A stretch of 64,000 bases of DNA from Trichopria drosophilae (lineage: Eukaryota; Arthropoda; Insecta; Hymenoptera; Diapriidae), in NCBI GenBank assembly GCA_030407085.1, contig CM059586.1:10248001-10312000 (forward strand). Reading direction: 5' to 3'. The notes below the pieces were generated by a model that was not told where the DNA came from, did no database searches, and saw only the letters and a list, made by a program, of their open reading frames with translations. Shown here piece after piece: positions 46,401 through 58,174 of the stretch. Each line of letters begins with the position of its first letter. Position 1 is the stretch's first letter. The position numbers and the translations under genes were made by a program.

Positions 46401-46881
46401 GCTTCTTTTTTTGAGTGTTTCAACAATTCGTTAAAATTTCCTTTTCTGTTTTTGACAATGACACATTATAATAACAGAAGATCTATCTTGTGTATCTAAA
46501 AATTGACGTGCAACGTTAGACTAAATGAATAATAGAGTAACAAAAATCTGAATGGATTGACATAACACATCCACAACATTCTGGGATGTTAGAAATTGAT
46601 GTCAATGTAATTTAATTAAGGGAGGGAGGTCGATCTTGAACTTTTTTTACCTTTTTTGTTTTATTTTTATATATGAATGTACAACATCTCGATCCGAGCA
46701 AAACAAACGTAGATATGGAATTTTTACCATCGAAGCTTCGGAGTTATTTTGGTCTTGTTCAAAACTGAAAAGAGGTTTTCCCACACTCCACGTTCTCAAA
46801 ATCGGTGACGTTTGTAGTCTAGAATTTACTGAACCGATCTTTCTGAAATTTGGTACACTAATTCTCTACGTAATTTATGAA

Positions 46882-47018
46882 GTAACGCTGTCGAGTTTTT
46901 TTCAAATTTGTTGTTATTATTTGTTTTACAGTAGCAAAAGGTTCCGAATTTTATGGTAAAAAACCGTATTTTCGATTTTCCGGTACTGCCAAAAATAAAA
47001 AAAACTCGACAGCGTTAC
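46882..47018. repeat. Inverted repeat GTAACGCTGTCGAGTTTTTT
   Basis: GTAACGCTGTCGAGTTTTTT at the left is perfectly inverted at the right (AAAAAACTCGACAGCGTTAC) with a spacer of about 95 bases. It may be the core of a larger old element covering 46.65-47.15 kb. Confidence 0.6.
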
Positions 47019-47199
47019 CTGCAAAAAGTTATAATGAGCATGAAACGTCTGATCAACCATTCCTGCTGCTGATTGGGTTCTAAGTTTTCACTATAATTCG
47101 CGTCCTAGGAAGTAAATGTATCATTTTATTGCCTAGGGAGCAAAATGTCTTTTTTAATAAAATTCGAATATGATGAAAAGCAGTAGCGAACCACGACTG

Positions 47200-47850
47200 A
47201 ATGTGACTGAAACCACAAAGTACGTAGATGGAAAAATAAAGTTTCACATATTTATGGGAACATTACGCACGTTTCGTCGCGAGAGTTATGGAGACAGTTA
47301 GAAACAAACAGCGACGCAAAGTAAGAAAAAGCACCAGATAGAAAAGCGAATTTGACGTAAAGGAAAGAAGATGAGATCGGAAACGAATGGACTTAGCTAA
47401 AGGCGCTAGAGCAGGAGAAGGACGAATAAAAATATGGAACGCGGTAAGACGAAAGACGTCTCGTAATCCGTTATGAAAGTGCGCCGCTGCCGGATACAAT
47501 TTTTTGCAATAGAGATTGGGATCTAGAGCGTGCGTTTTTCACGACGGAAAATTTCATTTACCGAGAGACCGAGGGAGCCAGAGTGAGCTAAAGGAGATAG
47601 AGATCGCGAGGAAATTGTCATGAACTGCACCCGAGCCGACGGGTTAAGGGTCGAGTTAAGAAAGGATCGCCCGGAATTATTTTTCAATGATCCACGTTTG
47701 ATGACGTGCTTCTCGAGCGCTTCACGTATTGTTTTATTGAAACTTTCATTGTTCGGATGCAACCTTTAAAACGACCCGGAAGTCTCCGCCTTTCACCGAG
47801 ATTTACCGGAGAGAGAAACGACCTCTTATATCTTACGAAATCCGAAAAAA
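47200..47850. other. 650 bp higher-complexity island
   Basis: This is the longest non-repetitive, less AT-rich stretch outside the retrotransposon, with purine-rich plus strand. Short frames on the minus strand (78-79 codons) are not domain-like. Candidate conserved noncoding or promoter-proximal DNA. Confidence 0.25.
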
Positions 47851-48096
47851 TTTGTATTATTAAATCCGTTTTCTCTAAATTATTGCAGATTTTGACAGTG
47901 ATTATGATATCTTTATAAAAAATGCGTGGAATGATTTTGTTATTCTTATTGTGATTGTTATATCTTTTCCGTTATACTTCTTTATCTTTTAAAGTGGTAG
48001 CTATAGACCCTGATTATTTTGAAGTCCCTTTTTTCAACATGTATTATGTTTTCAGGAATAGAACTAAAATATTCTTCCATTTTTTTAAATCTTATA

Positions 48097-48364
48097 CAGT
48101 AGAGTCCCGGTATATTTACCTGCTCGGTGCCTCCCCACCCCTCCCGACTTGTTATATTTACCAGAAGAAGGGGCGAGTCGCTTCTCCCACTCCCCTCAGT
48201 CGCGTTATGTTCGTAAGGTCACAGCATGTGACGTCCTTCCTGAGGACCCAGTCCGCAAGGTGGGGGAAAAAGAGAGCAGCGGCAGGCAAATATAACGAAA
48301 CGTAACTGGGAAAATATGCTGGGACGTGAATTTGGCAAGACGCAATTACACCGGGAATGTACTG
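48097..48364. mobile_element. 268 bp pogo-like MITE
   Basis: CAGTAGAGTCCCGGTATA at the left and TGTAATTGCG.. / ACCGGGAATGTACTG at the right form short inverted ends, with TA on both outer sides (48,095-48,096 and 48,365-48,366). Inside, subterminal repeats CTGGGAAAATATGCTGGGA are GC-rich compared with the surroundings. TA target duplication and CAGTAGA(G/A)TC.CGGTAT ends fit the pogo/Tigger group of Tc1/mariner elements. Confidence 0.7.
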
Positions 48365-48439
48365 TATTTTTAGATGCTACCCAAAAATGCAAACGATATA
48401 AACAATTATGAACTTATACTTTATTATCTTGCAATTACA

Positions 48440-48515
48440 ATTTATATCTTATTCTCCCTCTCTATCACCCTGTCTCCCCCCTCTCTCCCTCTCTTTCTTT
48501 TCATATATCTCTTGT
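48440..48515. repeat. Degenerate CT tract
   Basis: CTCCCTCTCTATCACCCTGT then CTCCCCCCTCTCTCCCTCTC. It is the same type of tract that starts the duplicated unit further on. Confidence 0.75.
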
Positions 48516-48719
48516 CAGGATAACAGTTTATCTGTTAACTAAATAGTTAAAGTATATAATCTTTATGTAGATACACATTGCAACAATAGTTTTAGTCAAC
48601 AATGAAAAAGAAATTCCTTTTCTTGCGCCTCAGGATAAGTTGTAATTGTAGTTGTTAAACAAATTAGTTAATATTGTAATCTATCCGTAGTTTTAAGTAA
48701 AAATTCTAAAAATATAGGA

Positions 48720-48870
48720 AACAATCAATTAATCAAGCAATTTCTTTCTCTCTCTCTCTCTCTCTCTATTTGAGTTTCCTTGCCAGATAGCAGAGAATAT
48801 ATAGTTCAAAAAGGCCTCGTATATAAATTGTTATGCAAGTTGACTATCCAATATACAATTTCATACACCA
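48720..48870 (+). repeat. Duplicated CT-tract unit, copy 1
   Basis: AATCAATTAATCAA, (TC)10-12, TTTGAGTTT.CTTGCCAGATAG and GTTATGCAAGTTGACTATCC followed by AATATAC..TTT.ATACACCATTTT recurs at 49,379-49,523 in the same order. Confidence 0.75.
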
Positions 48871-49378
48871 TTTTCAATTTAGGAAATCTAACATCAGCTT
48901 CGTAACAGGAACGAAAATTTCTTTCGAAAAGGTTCCTCACAAATTTTTATACGATTATGTTTTCCCTTTTTTTAAACAATTGCTTACAATTTCCCAATAT
49001 GTGAATAATGCCCCGTAAAAAAGCTGTTTTTCCTGTTGAAAATAAAAAAAAAAAAAAATTATTTTTCGATAATAATTGTTGACTGTGATATTAAAGAATA
49101 AAAAATGGTTGCCCTCTACATTATATGCAATCGCATTGTAGCCAGGAACTTATTTTTAATGATAACTTTCAATGCTTTTTTGCTCATATAGTCTCTTTAG
49201 TTGGTACTTTGTTCTTAATAAAAAATAGTATTTTTGAGAATTATCAAACATTTTTTAAGATACTCCATCTTTCGCAAAATCAACTCTGAACGTTTTAACA
49301 CAATTTTTTAGGTAGATAGTATTATTGAAATTAAAAATAGATATTTTTTCTCTTAAAATTATAATAATATAAGAAGTA

Positions 49379-49523
49379 ATCAATTAATCAATCAGTCTCT
49401 CTCTCTCTTTCTCTCTTTTGAGTTTTACTGCCAAATAGAAGAGACTATATACTAAGTTTAAAAATAAGTTGACGCTGTTATGCAAATTGACTATCCAATA
49501 TACGATTTTATACACCATTTTGG
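49379..49523 (+). repeat. Duplicated CT-tract unit, copy 2
   Basis: This is the direct repeat of 48,720-48,870, about 660 bases downstream and moderately diverged. It runs into repeat B-like sequence (CACCATTTTGGATACGC). Confidence 0.75.
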
Positions 49524-49735
49524 ATACGCTATTCTGAAGTTTTGAAGAAATCTTGAAGAAATTTAATATCTGATTCGTAATCAGTAACAAAAATTTTCCA
49601 AAAAGATATGAGAAAGTCAGGTTTGGAAATCGCTATTTTCTGAAAACTCGAAAATAGTGCCGAACCTTCAGACCAAGTTACCATTTTGGATATAACCATC
49701 ATGAAATTCAAAATGTTACCGAATACAATTCAAAG
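49510..49735 (+). repeat. Repeat B remnants
   Basis: CATTTTGGATACGCTATTCTG, TCTGATTCGTAATCAGTAAC and ACCATTTTGGATATAACC match repeat B cores. Confidence 0.5.
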
Positions 49736-50039
49736 TTCAGGATGAATGGATGTTTTTATTAAAGCCACAGAGACATCTGCACTTGATTGCAATGCCAAAA
49801 ATTCGCCGAAAGAAAACTTTTTTTTTTTATTTGTATTTTTTAAATTTAAAGACAGAAAATGACCCTTTCCGAATTATAATAAAAATTTACATCCTATGAC
49901 CTTTCCTAACCACCGAGCGATTATAAAACACTAAATTTCATTTCGAGTGAAAAATGACTTCGCACTATGCCATTTTTCTCGGTCGCAACAATATAAGCAT
50001 CTTGAGCAATTTCCCGACATTTCAAACAATAAATTAAGG

Positions 50040-50390
50040 AGCATCTGGCAAGACACAGTGCACTTATAGATCGGCTCCTTTTACTCGAAATTTATCGGTA
50101 ACCGATAGAAGGAGGTCCGTGGCTCATACCGTAATGCATCGAGCCTTTCAGCCAATACGTTGCAAGTTTCAGACCTCGTCTGGTCAATATTTTTCTTATT
50201 CAAACGGCAGTATCTGATTCCGTAAGTCGGCCACGTTCCCCGCGAACTTTTCGAGAACTCCTTCCGGGTGGAAAAGCAAGACAAATAAGTACAGAAATTT
50301 TACGGGCGATGCCCATAAACGGACCGATCCAATTATTCGCGAAAATATCGCTGTGCGACCGGCCCGTAAATATTGGACTTTATAAAATCT
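50040..50390. other. Higher-complexity island
   Basis: Non-repetitive, less AT-rich block with a short palindrome TATCGGTAACCGATA at about 50,093. Minus frames of 66-67 codons overlap without domain signal. Confidence 0.25.
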
Positions 50391-50504
50391 GACCAAAATT
50401 TACACAACTGTTTATGTGCAATAAGAATTAAATAAAAAACAAAAAAATTCAATTTTCAATCTAAAAAATTTAGGGAGCATAGAGCACAAATCTGTCCAGG
50501 ATGC

Positions 50505-50762
50505 CTGAAAACTGATCAGGGCCTGATCAGACAGCAATCAGGCGTGCCTGACAAGATGTTCCTTGTGACTTCCAGATCACGGCCTGACCGGGAAGCAATC
50601 AGGCGTGCCTGATAAAGTGTCATAACATTGATTGATTAGGACCTGATCAGACGGCGATCAGGTGCTCCTGACAAGGTGTTACTTGCTACGGTTAGCCCTC
50701 ATTAGGGGACTACAACCTGCACCTTATCAGGCAAACCTAGTTGTCTGATCATGTTCCGAACA
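50505..50762. repeat. 60 bp TGATCA-based repeat with an inverted copy
   Basis: GCCTGATCAGACAGCAATCA / GGCGTGCCTGACAAGATGTT recurs at 50,521, 50,582 and 50,641 (59-61 bases apart). A reverse-complement version (CACCTTATCAGGCAAACCTA) follows at 50,711-50,760. Each unit contains nested CCTGATCAGG-type palindromes. GC content is far above the flanks. No frame. Confidence 0.75.
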
Positions 50763-52064
50763 TTATTAGAATTATTAGAACGGATTATTAGGTAAACTAT
50801 ATCGCGTAAACGTGGTTGTAGCCTCATAGCAGCTATAAACATCATCAAATATAGTTTCAGAAGAAATCTGAACGTGGTATTCCGTTGGAGGGGATAAATT
50901 ATGTAGAAAACGTGTACCTATTATTGTTACTTTGATATAGAATAAATAACACAGGACCCAACTATTCCGATTAATTTTTTTCACTAAACACGATATATCG
51001 TGTTTATCTACAATAAAAAATAGGAGGGGGGGCTAATTTTAAAAATAACCTCAAAAAACCGTTAAAAATCTCGTTTTTTAGTGTTAAGGGCCTTTAAAAA
51101 TAAGAATATGATTAATATTAAGATGAAACCATAGTAGCCTCATTTATTTGGTTGTGCTGAAAATGATTTTTATAACAAAATTGTGGTTCGTGAGGTAATT
51201 ACGCTTCTACAACGAAAAAAGTTATTAAAGTTCCAATAAAATGCAGAAGGTAAACTCTACCATGTCCTCCACAGTACTGTTGACCAAAAGACCACTGGAA
51301 TCTCACCGAGCAAGGTACATTTACAAGGTACTGTTTTTTTATGGCTAAATATAAATATGAATTCAAAATTTCAATATTGGAAGTGTACGGCAAATGTGAG
51401 TTAAATAACAAAAAAAGAGTTACAGCATCTTTAAATTTGACCTACCCAGCTTTTTCTCGAATATTCATTTTCGTCACAAAAATATTGTCCTGAAATAATT
51501 TACTAATTCGCGGCCAATAAAAAATACACTCTTTTAATTTGGCCTCGGAAACTTTACTGAAGACTTTATTGAATAGGGGAAGAAGAAGGTTCTGTCTCAA
51601 ATCAACGATAGTTATAATACCTACAACTTTGTCAGCCAGTTGCTATCTATTAAGCGAAACAAGATAAGCACAAGGAAATACCGTAACTGCCTGGTACTAC
51701 TTACGACCTCTTTTTCAGTTTTTTCATTGTAGAAACGTAATTACGCAAGAAACAACATTTTTGTCATCAAAATCATGTACAGTATAACAAAATACAAGGG
51801 AGTAATGTGGTTTCAACTTGATATTAATCATATGCTTTTTTTATAAGCCTTCGACACTAAAAAGCGTGATTTTTTACTAGAGGCTATCTTTGAAATTAAC
51901 CCTGCCTACATTTTTTATTACTGATTCATATTCAGCGCGTCTAAATACTTCGGACAACACAAGTTTTTTTTGTCGGCATGTGTAATTATTTCTGAAAAAA
52001 TGTTAATCAACAAAAAGTTCTTAGAATTGATCAAAGAACTACAAAGAACTTAATTTTTTAAATA
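50763..52064. other. AT-rich filler, nothing recognised
   Basis: Short frames only; no supportable feature. Confidence 0.45.
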
Positions 52065-52450
52065 CTGTTTTAATTTTTTTAAATCCCAACACTTTGAACA
52101 TTTTAAAAATGTGTTTAAAACATTCTGTAAAATTTTAAATTTCGTTGAATAGCATTTTTTCCGAAAGTCTGCCATTTTCAAGTATAAAATGACTGATCTT
52201 TTCGACGGTTTTTCGTGTTTCAGCTACCATTTTGGATGTATGCACATTTATTTTCAAAATACATATACACACTTTTTAGTTCCAGTTCCAAGACACGATT
52301 TCTTTACTTCAAGTAAGAATTATGAAACGATTTCAGTGTAGACATCGTGATAAAAGATGTTTTTTGTGTAAAAATTCATGTATAGTTTTTCACGGTTGCA
52401 TTTTTTAAAGTTCAGTTAATTTTACGTCAGATGTGACTCCGAAAAAATTT
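52065..52450 (+). repeat. Dispersed repeat A, copy 2
   Basis: Partner of 17,030-17,450; shared blocks are listed there. Confidence 0.6.
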
Positions 52451-53615
52451 TGTATATCTTTTCTCTCCAAAATACAACAGAAAAATGGTCTGAAAAATCT
52501 GCATAATTTGTTTGCAAACGCTGAATTATATTTTTTAAAGCTCAAAAGTTATTATAATCCCCTTCTCTCTAATAGAAAAGAATATGGGAATTCATTAATT
52601 TATAATATTTATTATAATGTTTATTTTCATTAAATTCGAATTTTGATGAGCGTTGTACAACAGCTTTGTATTTTTTACTTATTTTATTTGATCAAATAAC
52701 GATTCTTATATTTGAATCGAGAAACATCTACTTCACTAATTCTAAGAATTAATTGTAAATGACTAATTCTAAATTACTAAATACAACATTTCATAAAATT
52801 ACAATAATTATTCAGAAATCGGTGTATCCTGTTATATATGCCTTTTTGAATTTTTGAAATCTGACTTCATTATCCAAATCTATGGTGTAAACACCCCTCT
52901 GATTTCATAAATATCCAACTGTGTGGAAAATGTATGCGTTTGGTAACAACTTTTTGCACACGAAAGTTAATAAAAATGAGTCATGCGAAGCGTTTTCTAT
53001 TATTTGACGTAATAATGAAGTAATGAAAATTGCACTCTAGAACGTAGACGATGTACAATGCAAAAATAGCGATGTTTAACGAAGTTATGTTTTATTTGTC
53101 CATTTCACTGTATTCAGCCATTTGCAGTATTTTCACCGTTTTACTCAAAATTGTGATATTAAAAAATTGTCCAGTATATTTTTTGTAGGTTTTTTTACAG
53201 ATTTTAAGATAAAATTAACTATTTTTAATTTCAATAATACCCTCTACCTAAAAAACGATGATAAATTTTTCCACGTGAATTTTGTAAGAGATGTGGTGTT
53301 TTTAAAAATGTGAAAAAATTCTCAAAAATACTACTTTTTATTACGAACATGCTAATATATTGAATAATGTGGCACGTATCCAGTTGTATTTATTTGCATT
53401 TGTTGGTAGATAACGCTGTTATCATATCATAAACACATTATTCTAAAATGTTTTGAAAACTTTCTTAGTTTCAGTCAAGCTTGTAGTTTGTCACTACATC
53501 AGAATCGCAAGTAAAATTTAAAGAATAAATGGTATTTGAAACTTACTAAATAATACCTGTCGAAAAAAACTGTAACGTATTAAATGTAAAATAAAAAAAC
53601 AATAATATTATGTAA
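52451..53615. other. AT-rich filler with extended repeat B tail
   Basis: AATGAGTCATGCGAAGCGTT at about 52,975 pairs with 43,602. No gene. Confidence 0.4.
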
Positions 53616-53679
53616 ATTCTATTTAACCCTTTCAGTGACGCAATTAGGATAATAAACAAAATATTAGAAACGTCTTCGT

Positions 53680-54112
53680 AAATAGGGTTTGTGGGGTCGC
53701 TGAATACAAATCCGTATTCAGATTTGCAAAATTTTCAAAATTCAAAATGGCGGCTACAACATGGCGGACGAAAGAATTAAAAATCAATCGGAGTGGCTTG
53801 AAGCTTATCACTTTTGGATGGGGATTTTCAGGGTAATTTACTGACAGTATGTAAGAATCCCAAAATGTTGAGGTTTTAATTTTTGAACCTCTATTTGGAT
53901 TTTTGGAATTTGTGAAAATCTTACATTAGATTCGTTATCAGCAATCCCACAAAAAACCAAATAACAAGTTTCAAGTAAATCCGTTGAATTTTTAAAATTC
54001 GTCCGCCATATTGGATCCGCCATGTTGAATTTTTGTAAACTAATAGTGTATTCGTAGTCAGAGACCCCTAAAACCTCCAGATAATGAGTTTTTATATATT
54101 TTTTCAACAATC
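53680..54112. repeat. Repeat B units in inverted arrangement
   Basis: A minus-oriented unit (AAAATTCAAAATGGCGGCTAC, ACATGGCGGACG) at 53,690-53,790 faces plus-oriented units at 53,920-54,112 (TTCGTTATCAGCAATCCC, GTCCGCCATATTGGATCC). A piggyBac-like TTTAACCCTTTCAGTGACG lies at 53,624. Confidence 0.65.
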
Positions 54113-54114
54113 TA

Positions 54115-54328
54115 GGGTGCGGGTCGAAAAAACGACAAATTAGAAAGCCTACAGGTAAAAAAACCGATAGCCATAAAGCCGATAGTCAAAAAGCCGCAAA
54201 AAAATAGACACATCGACAACCGGACAGTAATTTTTAACCTGGACAAGTGTCGTTTTTACTTCGGCTTTTCGATTGTCGGTTTTTTTTGCTGTCGCTTTTT
54301 TTATTTGTCGGCTTTTCGACGCGCATTC
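54115..54328. mobile_element. ~214 bp MITE of GCCGA/AAAA words
   Basis: TGCGGGTCGAAAAAACGACA at the left is inverted at the right (CGGCTTTTCGACGCGCA). The arms are chains of AAAAGCCGAY words (AAAAAACCGATAGCCA, AAAGCCGATAGTCAAAAAGCC). Confidence 0.6.
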
Positions 54329-54629
54329 GCAATCTCAAAAGGTGGTCAATATATTGACCACTATGATTAAAAATATAGATTACTCAATTGCTTCGGAAAA
54401 TTTTAATGAATTCAGTATAAATTACTAATCTTTTTTTTCTGTATACTACTCAAATTAATAATTTTTTAATATGATTTAATATGTTTTAAATATATTGTAA
54501 CACATTTAGACGGCCAAGTTTGCAACTACGAAGTTACGTCGTATACTCCATTAATATAACCTCTATTTGTTACGAAATTGTCCGTGGACTACCTAAATCA
54601 TAATTTTCAGGTCCAGACGCCAAATTAAC

Positions 54630-55095
54630 CAAGCTTTGAAACGTTTTCGCGAAATGAGCAAATGCGCCGGGAGGATATCGCGTTACCTCGTTCGAGCGTG
54701 GCCCACCGTGAAAATGCCAAGTTGCCGGCATAGGTCGTTTCCAGTTGCTTCCTGTGTATAGTCGACCTAAGGAGGTCTTTGCAATTTACCTAACCTAACC
54801 TAAAAAATTATCTCGCCCTCGTTGAAGCGTTTATCGCGATGGGGGGGTCGCGATAACGCTAACCGGCCTTCCACCGACCTCGAGTATCCTCTCGTGCCTC
54901 AACTGGGATTTCAAGGGGGAAAAGGGGTGAAGGGGTTACATCGTGGCTTTTCCGGACACCCCTCCGGATGTACCATCACGTTTTCAGAGCTTTTGCACTC
55001 AGTTTTACATGCTTCTCGAAGAAAATATATCCGAAGGCTTCTTCGAATGAGGCGTGGCCAAATCGTTTGTTCACGTCCCCAATGGCTTCCGACCT
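54630..55095. other. GC-rich island with hairpin and short telomere-like motif
   Basis: Non-repetitive and GC-rich. CCTAACCTAACCTAA lies at 54,789-54,803 (three units of the insect telomere motif). TTATCGCGA..TCGCGATAA (54,832-54,857) forms a hairpin with a G7 loop. A 93-codon plus frame (54,822-55,103, opening at TTG) is not recognised. Confidence 0.3.
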
Positions 55096-56900
55096 TCCTT
55101 TAATTAGCGAAAATTTTTATTATTTTTTTTGCTTATGTATTTAAAGATGGCTAATTTTTAATGACTTATACTCTAATCTCTCTATTTAACAGAATTTTTA
55201 TTATTTAGCTGGAAAATACTTGTGTACGTTTATTTTTTACTCATCAACTTTCACAGGACTAACAATGAAAAAATCGAAAATCACAAGAAAAACACATGAT
55301 TTTCTGGTTCTATTTAAAAAACATGATATATTGTTCCTTTGGCGATTGTTTATATTTCTAACTCTTATCAAGAGCGTAAACTCGACGTTAGTACTTACAA
55401 TAAATTCGACTAGTAAAATCGGGAAATTCTTTATAAAAAAAAATGCGTAACGTAATGTCATTTTTTTTCCGTAAAAGGTACACTTTTGAGAACATTTTCT
55501 TGCAACAAAAATGTGTTAGAATTGATCATAAAGTACCCTTTAATTTGTCAGAATGTTTTGATACACGGTTTTATTTTTCAAAAATTCGGAGACTTGAAAA
55601 TTTGAGAAAACGACAATCTAAAAAATTATGACTTTTATTTTTGTTCTGGATTAAAGATGATAAACTAGAGCTTAGAAACGCTCAATAACTTTTTTCTTGA
55701 AAACTGTAAGACATTCCCACATTTAATTAAAAATACTCCGAAATTATTTCAGATTATTTTATAACGTTTTTCAAATTTTAAATTGTACAAATTTTTTAAA
55801 AATCAGACTTGTATAAAAACTTTCTGCAACTTGAAGCAATTCTTTGAGCAATTCTAAGAAAATTTTCTCTTAAGCCTGAGAAAAAAAATTGTTGAGTTCT
55901 AAATGAAAAATTTGGTTTTAACAATTAATTTCCAGGCTTTAATAACCAAATTTATTTTTAATAAGTTAAGATATGAAGATCTTGGTAGGTTTTTGACATG
56001 TAAACAAATGCAAATGGAACGAAAAATCAATTACAAAAACCATTGAATCAGAAATTCGCGTGTTTTTCGTTAATTTTCAATTTTTTAATTATTAAAAGAC
56101 TTCACTTAAATATTTAACCACAATAGTGGTTAACCAAATACAAGACAAACTGATTCCCAAATATGTTTTCTTACACTCATTACGACAGTGCAAACTCAAA
56201 TACTGAAATTGCATCTTATGAGCGTTAAAGGGTTAAATTAAAAAAATACATATCCTGGCTAAAATATTAATAAAAAAAACAGAAAAAATAAACCCAAAAA
56301 TAAGAATTGTACGAAATTGTCTCGTTTTCGACAAGTTTATTTATAAATAACGATAATTTCGGCAAAGTTAATTGCACGACACGAAACCCAGTCTCAGTAA
56401 AATGAGATTAGCGTACGATTCGGGAAATTAGGTTAGATTCGGTTAAGATAAGTTTTTAGCTGCGGTGCTCGTTTTGTGTAAGAGTAAAGAGGTGAGAAAT
56501 GCATTTCGGAGATTTTTACAATACGTTAACGAAGAAAAAAATTCTAATCTAAAATGTTTATTTCCTTTTCGAAAAATAAATGTAACGCAATTAGAAATAG
56601 AATAAAACGTCATCATTAGAGTTACCACAACATTTTGAAAATACAATAGATTAACAGAGATATCATTACTATTTCAAATAAGTTAAAAAAACTAACAAAA
56701 ATAAATATAAATTGTCTTATAATAAACGAAGATTGAACACTAACATTATGTAGTCAGAAACTCGTCTGCACAATTTACAAATTTGCATTTGCTGAAAAAA
56801 TGTGTTTCTTACTTGTCTCGATGATATGATATCATTGAATATTTTTTTGCATTTTTATTTGTAACATTTTTTTATTTTTGAAAAAAAATGAGGATCGAGT
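55096..56900. other. AT-rich filler, nothing recognised
   Basis: A piggyBac-like inverted end (AAAGGGTTAAAT) occurs at about 56,228. A mixed patch at 56,380-56,450 has no frame. Confidence 0.4.
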
Positions 56901-56904
56901 CGAG

Positions 56905-56985
56905 ATATTCCGCGGCAGGACTTGAACCTCGGACCTTTCGATTACTGGTCGAATTGAATGTTGGACCTGGTCAGGCAACTTATTC
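56905..56985 (-). repeat. tRNA-like fragment
   Basis: On the minus strand GGTTCAAGTCC (56,918-56,928) matches the pol III B box, GACC..GGTC could be an anticodon stem, and TTGCCTGACCAGG about 40 bases upstream resembles an A box. The acceptor stem does not pair clearly. A SINE head or tRNA relic. Confidence 0.35.
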
Positions 56986-57380
56986 ACGTTGAAAAATTTC
57001 TATATTCAATTAAATTTTAATTTAAAACATCACAAGTCAAAAATAAATATGTTGAGAACGTTCAACAAATGTGTCGTGAACGAAAACGGAGTATAATTAA
57101 CAACGGTACTCGGCGTAGGTTTTCCCCACAATCGTGGTTTTCCCTACGCCATTGCACACCCGAATGGGGGTACCGTCAGGAGTGGCTGCGGCTAAGTGAG
57201 ACGGGAACCTAATACGATTGTAAAGGTTCAAATGGCGACGATATCGCGATTATGATGATTAAATTTGCATTAATTGATATCGTATATTGTATCGTGAGGA
57301 GCGCCGAGAAGGATGCGGATTTTTTTGACATGACTGACGAATAGACAAGGATGAAGTACGATCTGTTCGAACGTTCTATG

Positions 57381-57764
<384 letters not shown>

Positions 57765-58082
57765 CGAGTGCGAGTAGGAAAAGGACACGAGACGTCCGTT
57801 ATTAGTTTATGACGTTGCTAATTTTTGAGAAATCGCGGAAACTCTCGGTGCTCCAAAGGCGACGTTGTCCGAATGCGTGTTGCCGTGACAAGTCGGAGTG
57901 GTAGGGGGTCCTCGGACCCATGCGACGCCGCGCCGCGGGGCGGCGAAGATGTTCAGTTGCTTTACGAACCGCGAGCGAGCAGGAAGGTATCGTCGCCATC
58001 GTCACGTTTCTAAAAAAGCAAATAAACGAATTTTCAAAACGAATAGCTTGTACCTTTTTTCCGCCCAATTGCTGACATTTTT

Positions 58083-58100
58083 TGGTGCCGAAACCCGGGA
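58083..58100 (+). promoter_or_regulatory. Primer binding site for tRNA-Phe
   Basis: TGGTGCCGAAACCCGGGA is the exact complement of the 3' end of eukaryotic tRNA-Phe(GAA) including CCA. It follows the LTR by five bases. Minus-strand DNA synthesis would start here. Confidence 0.85.
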
Positions 58101-58174
58101 CCTGTTACGGGAATCGGAGCGGAAATTAAGACGCCTTTCGCGACTTATTCGAGAACCTGTGTTTGGCTTAGCAA

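Noticed and set aside
54789..54803. Telomeric DNA
   Set aside because: Only three CCTAA units; too short for a telomere or a convincing interstitial telomere array.
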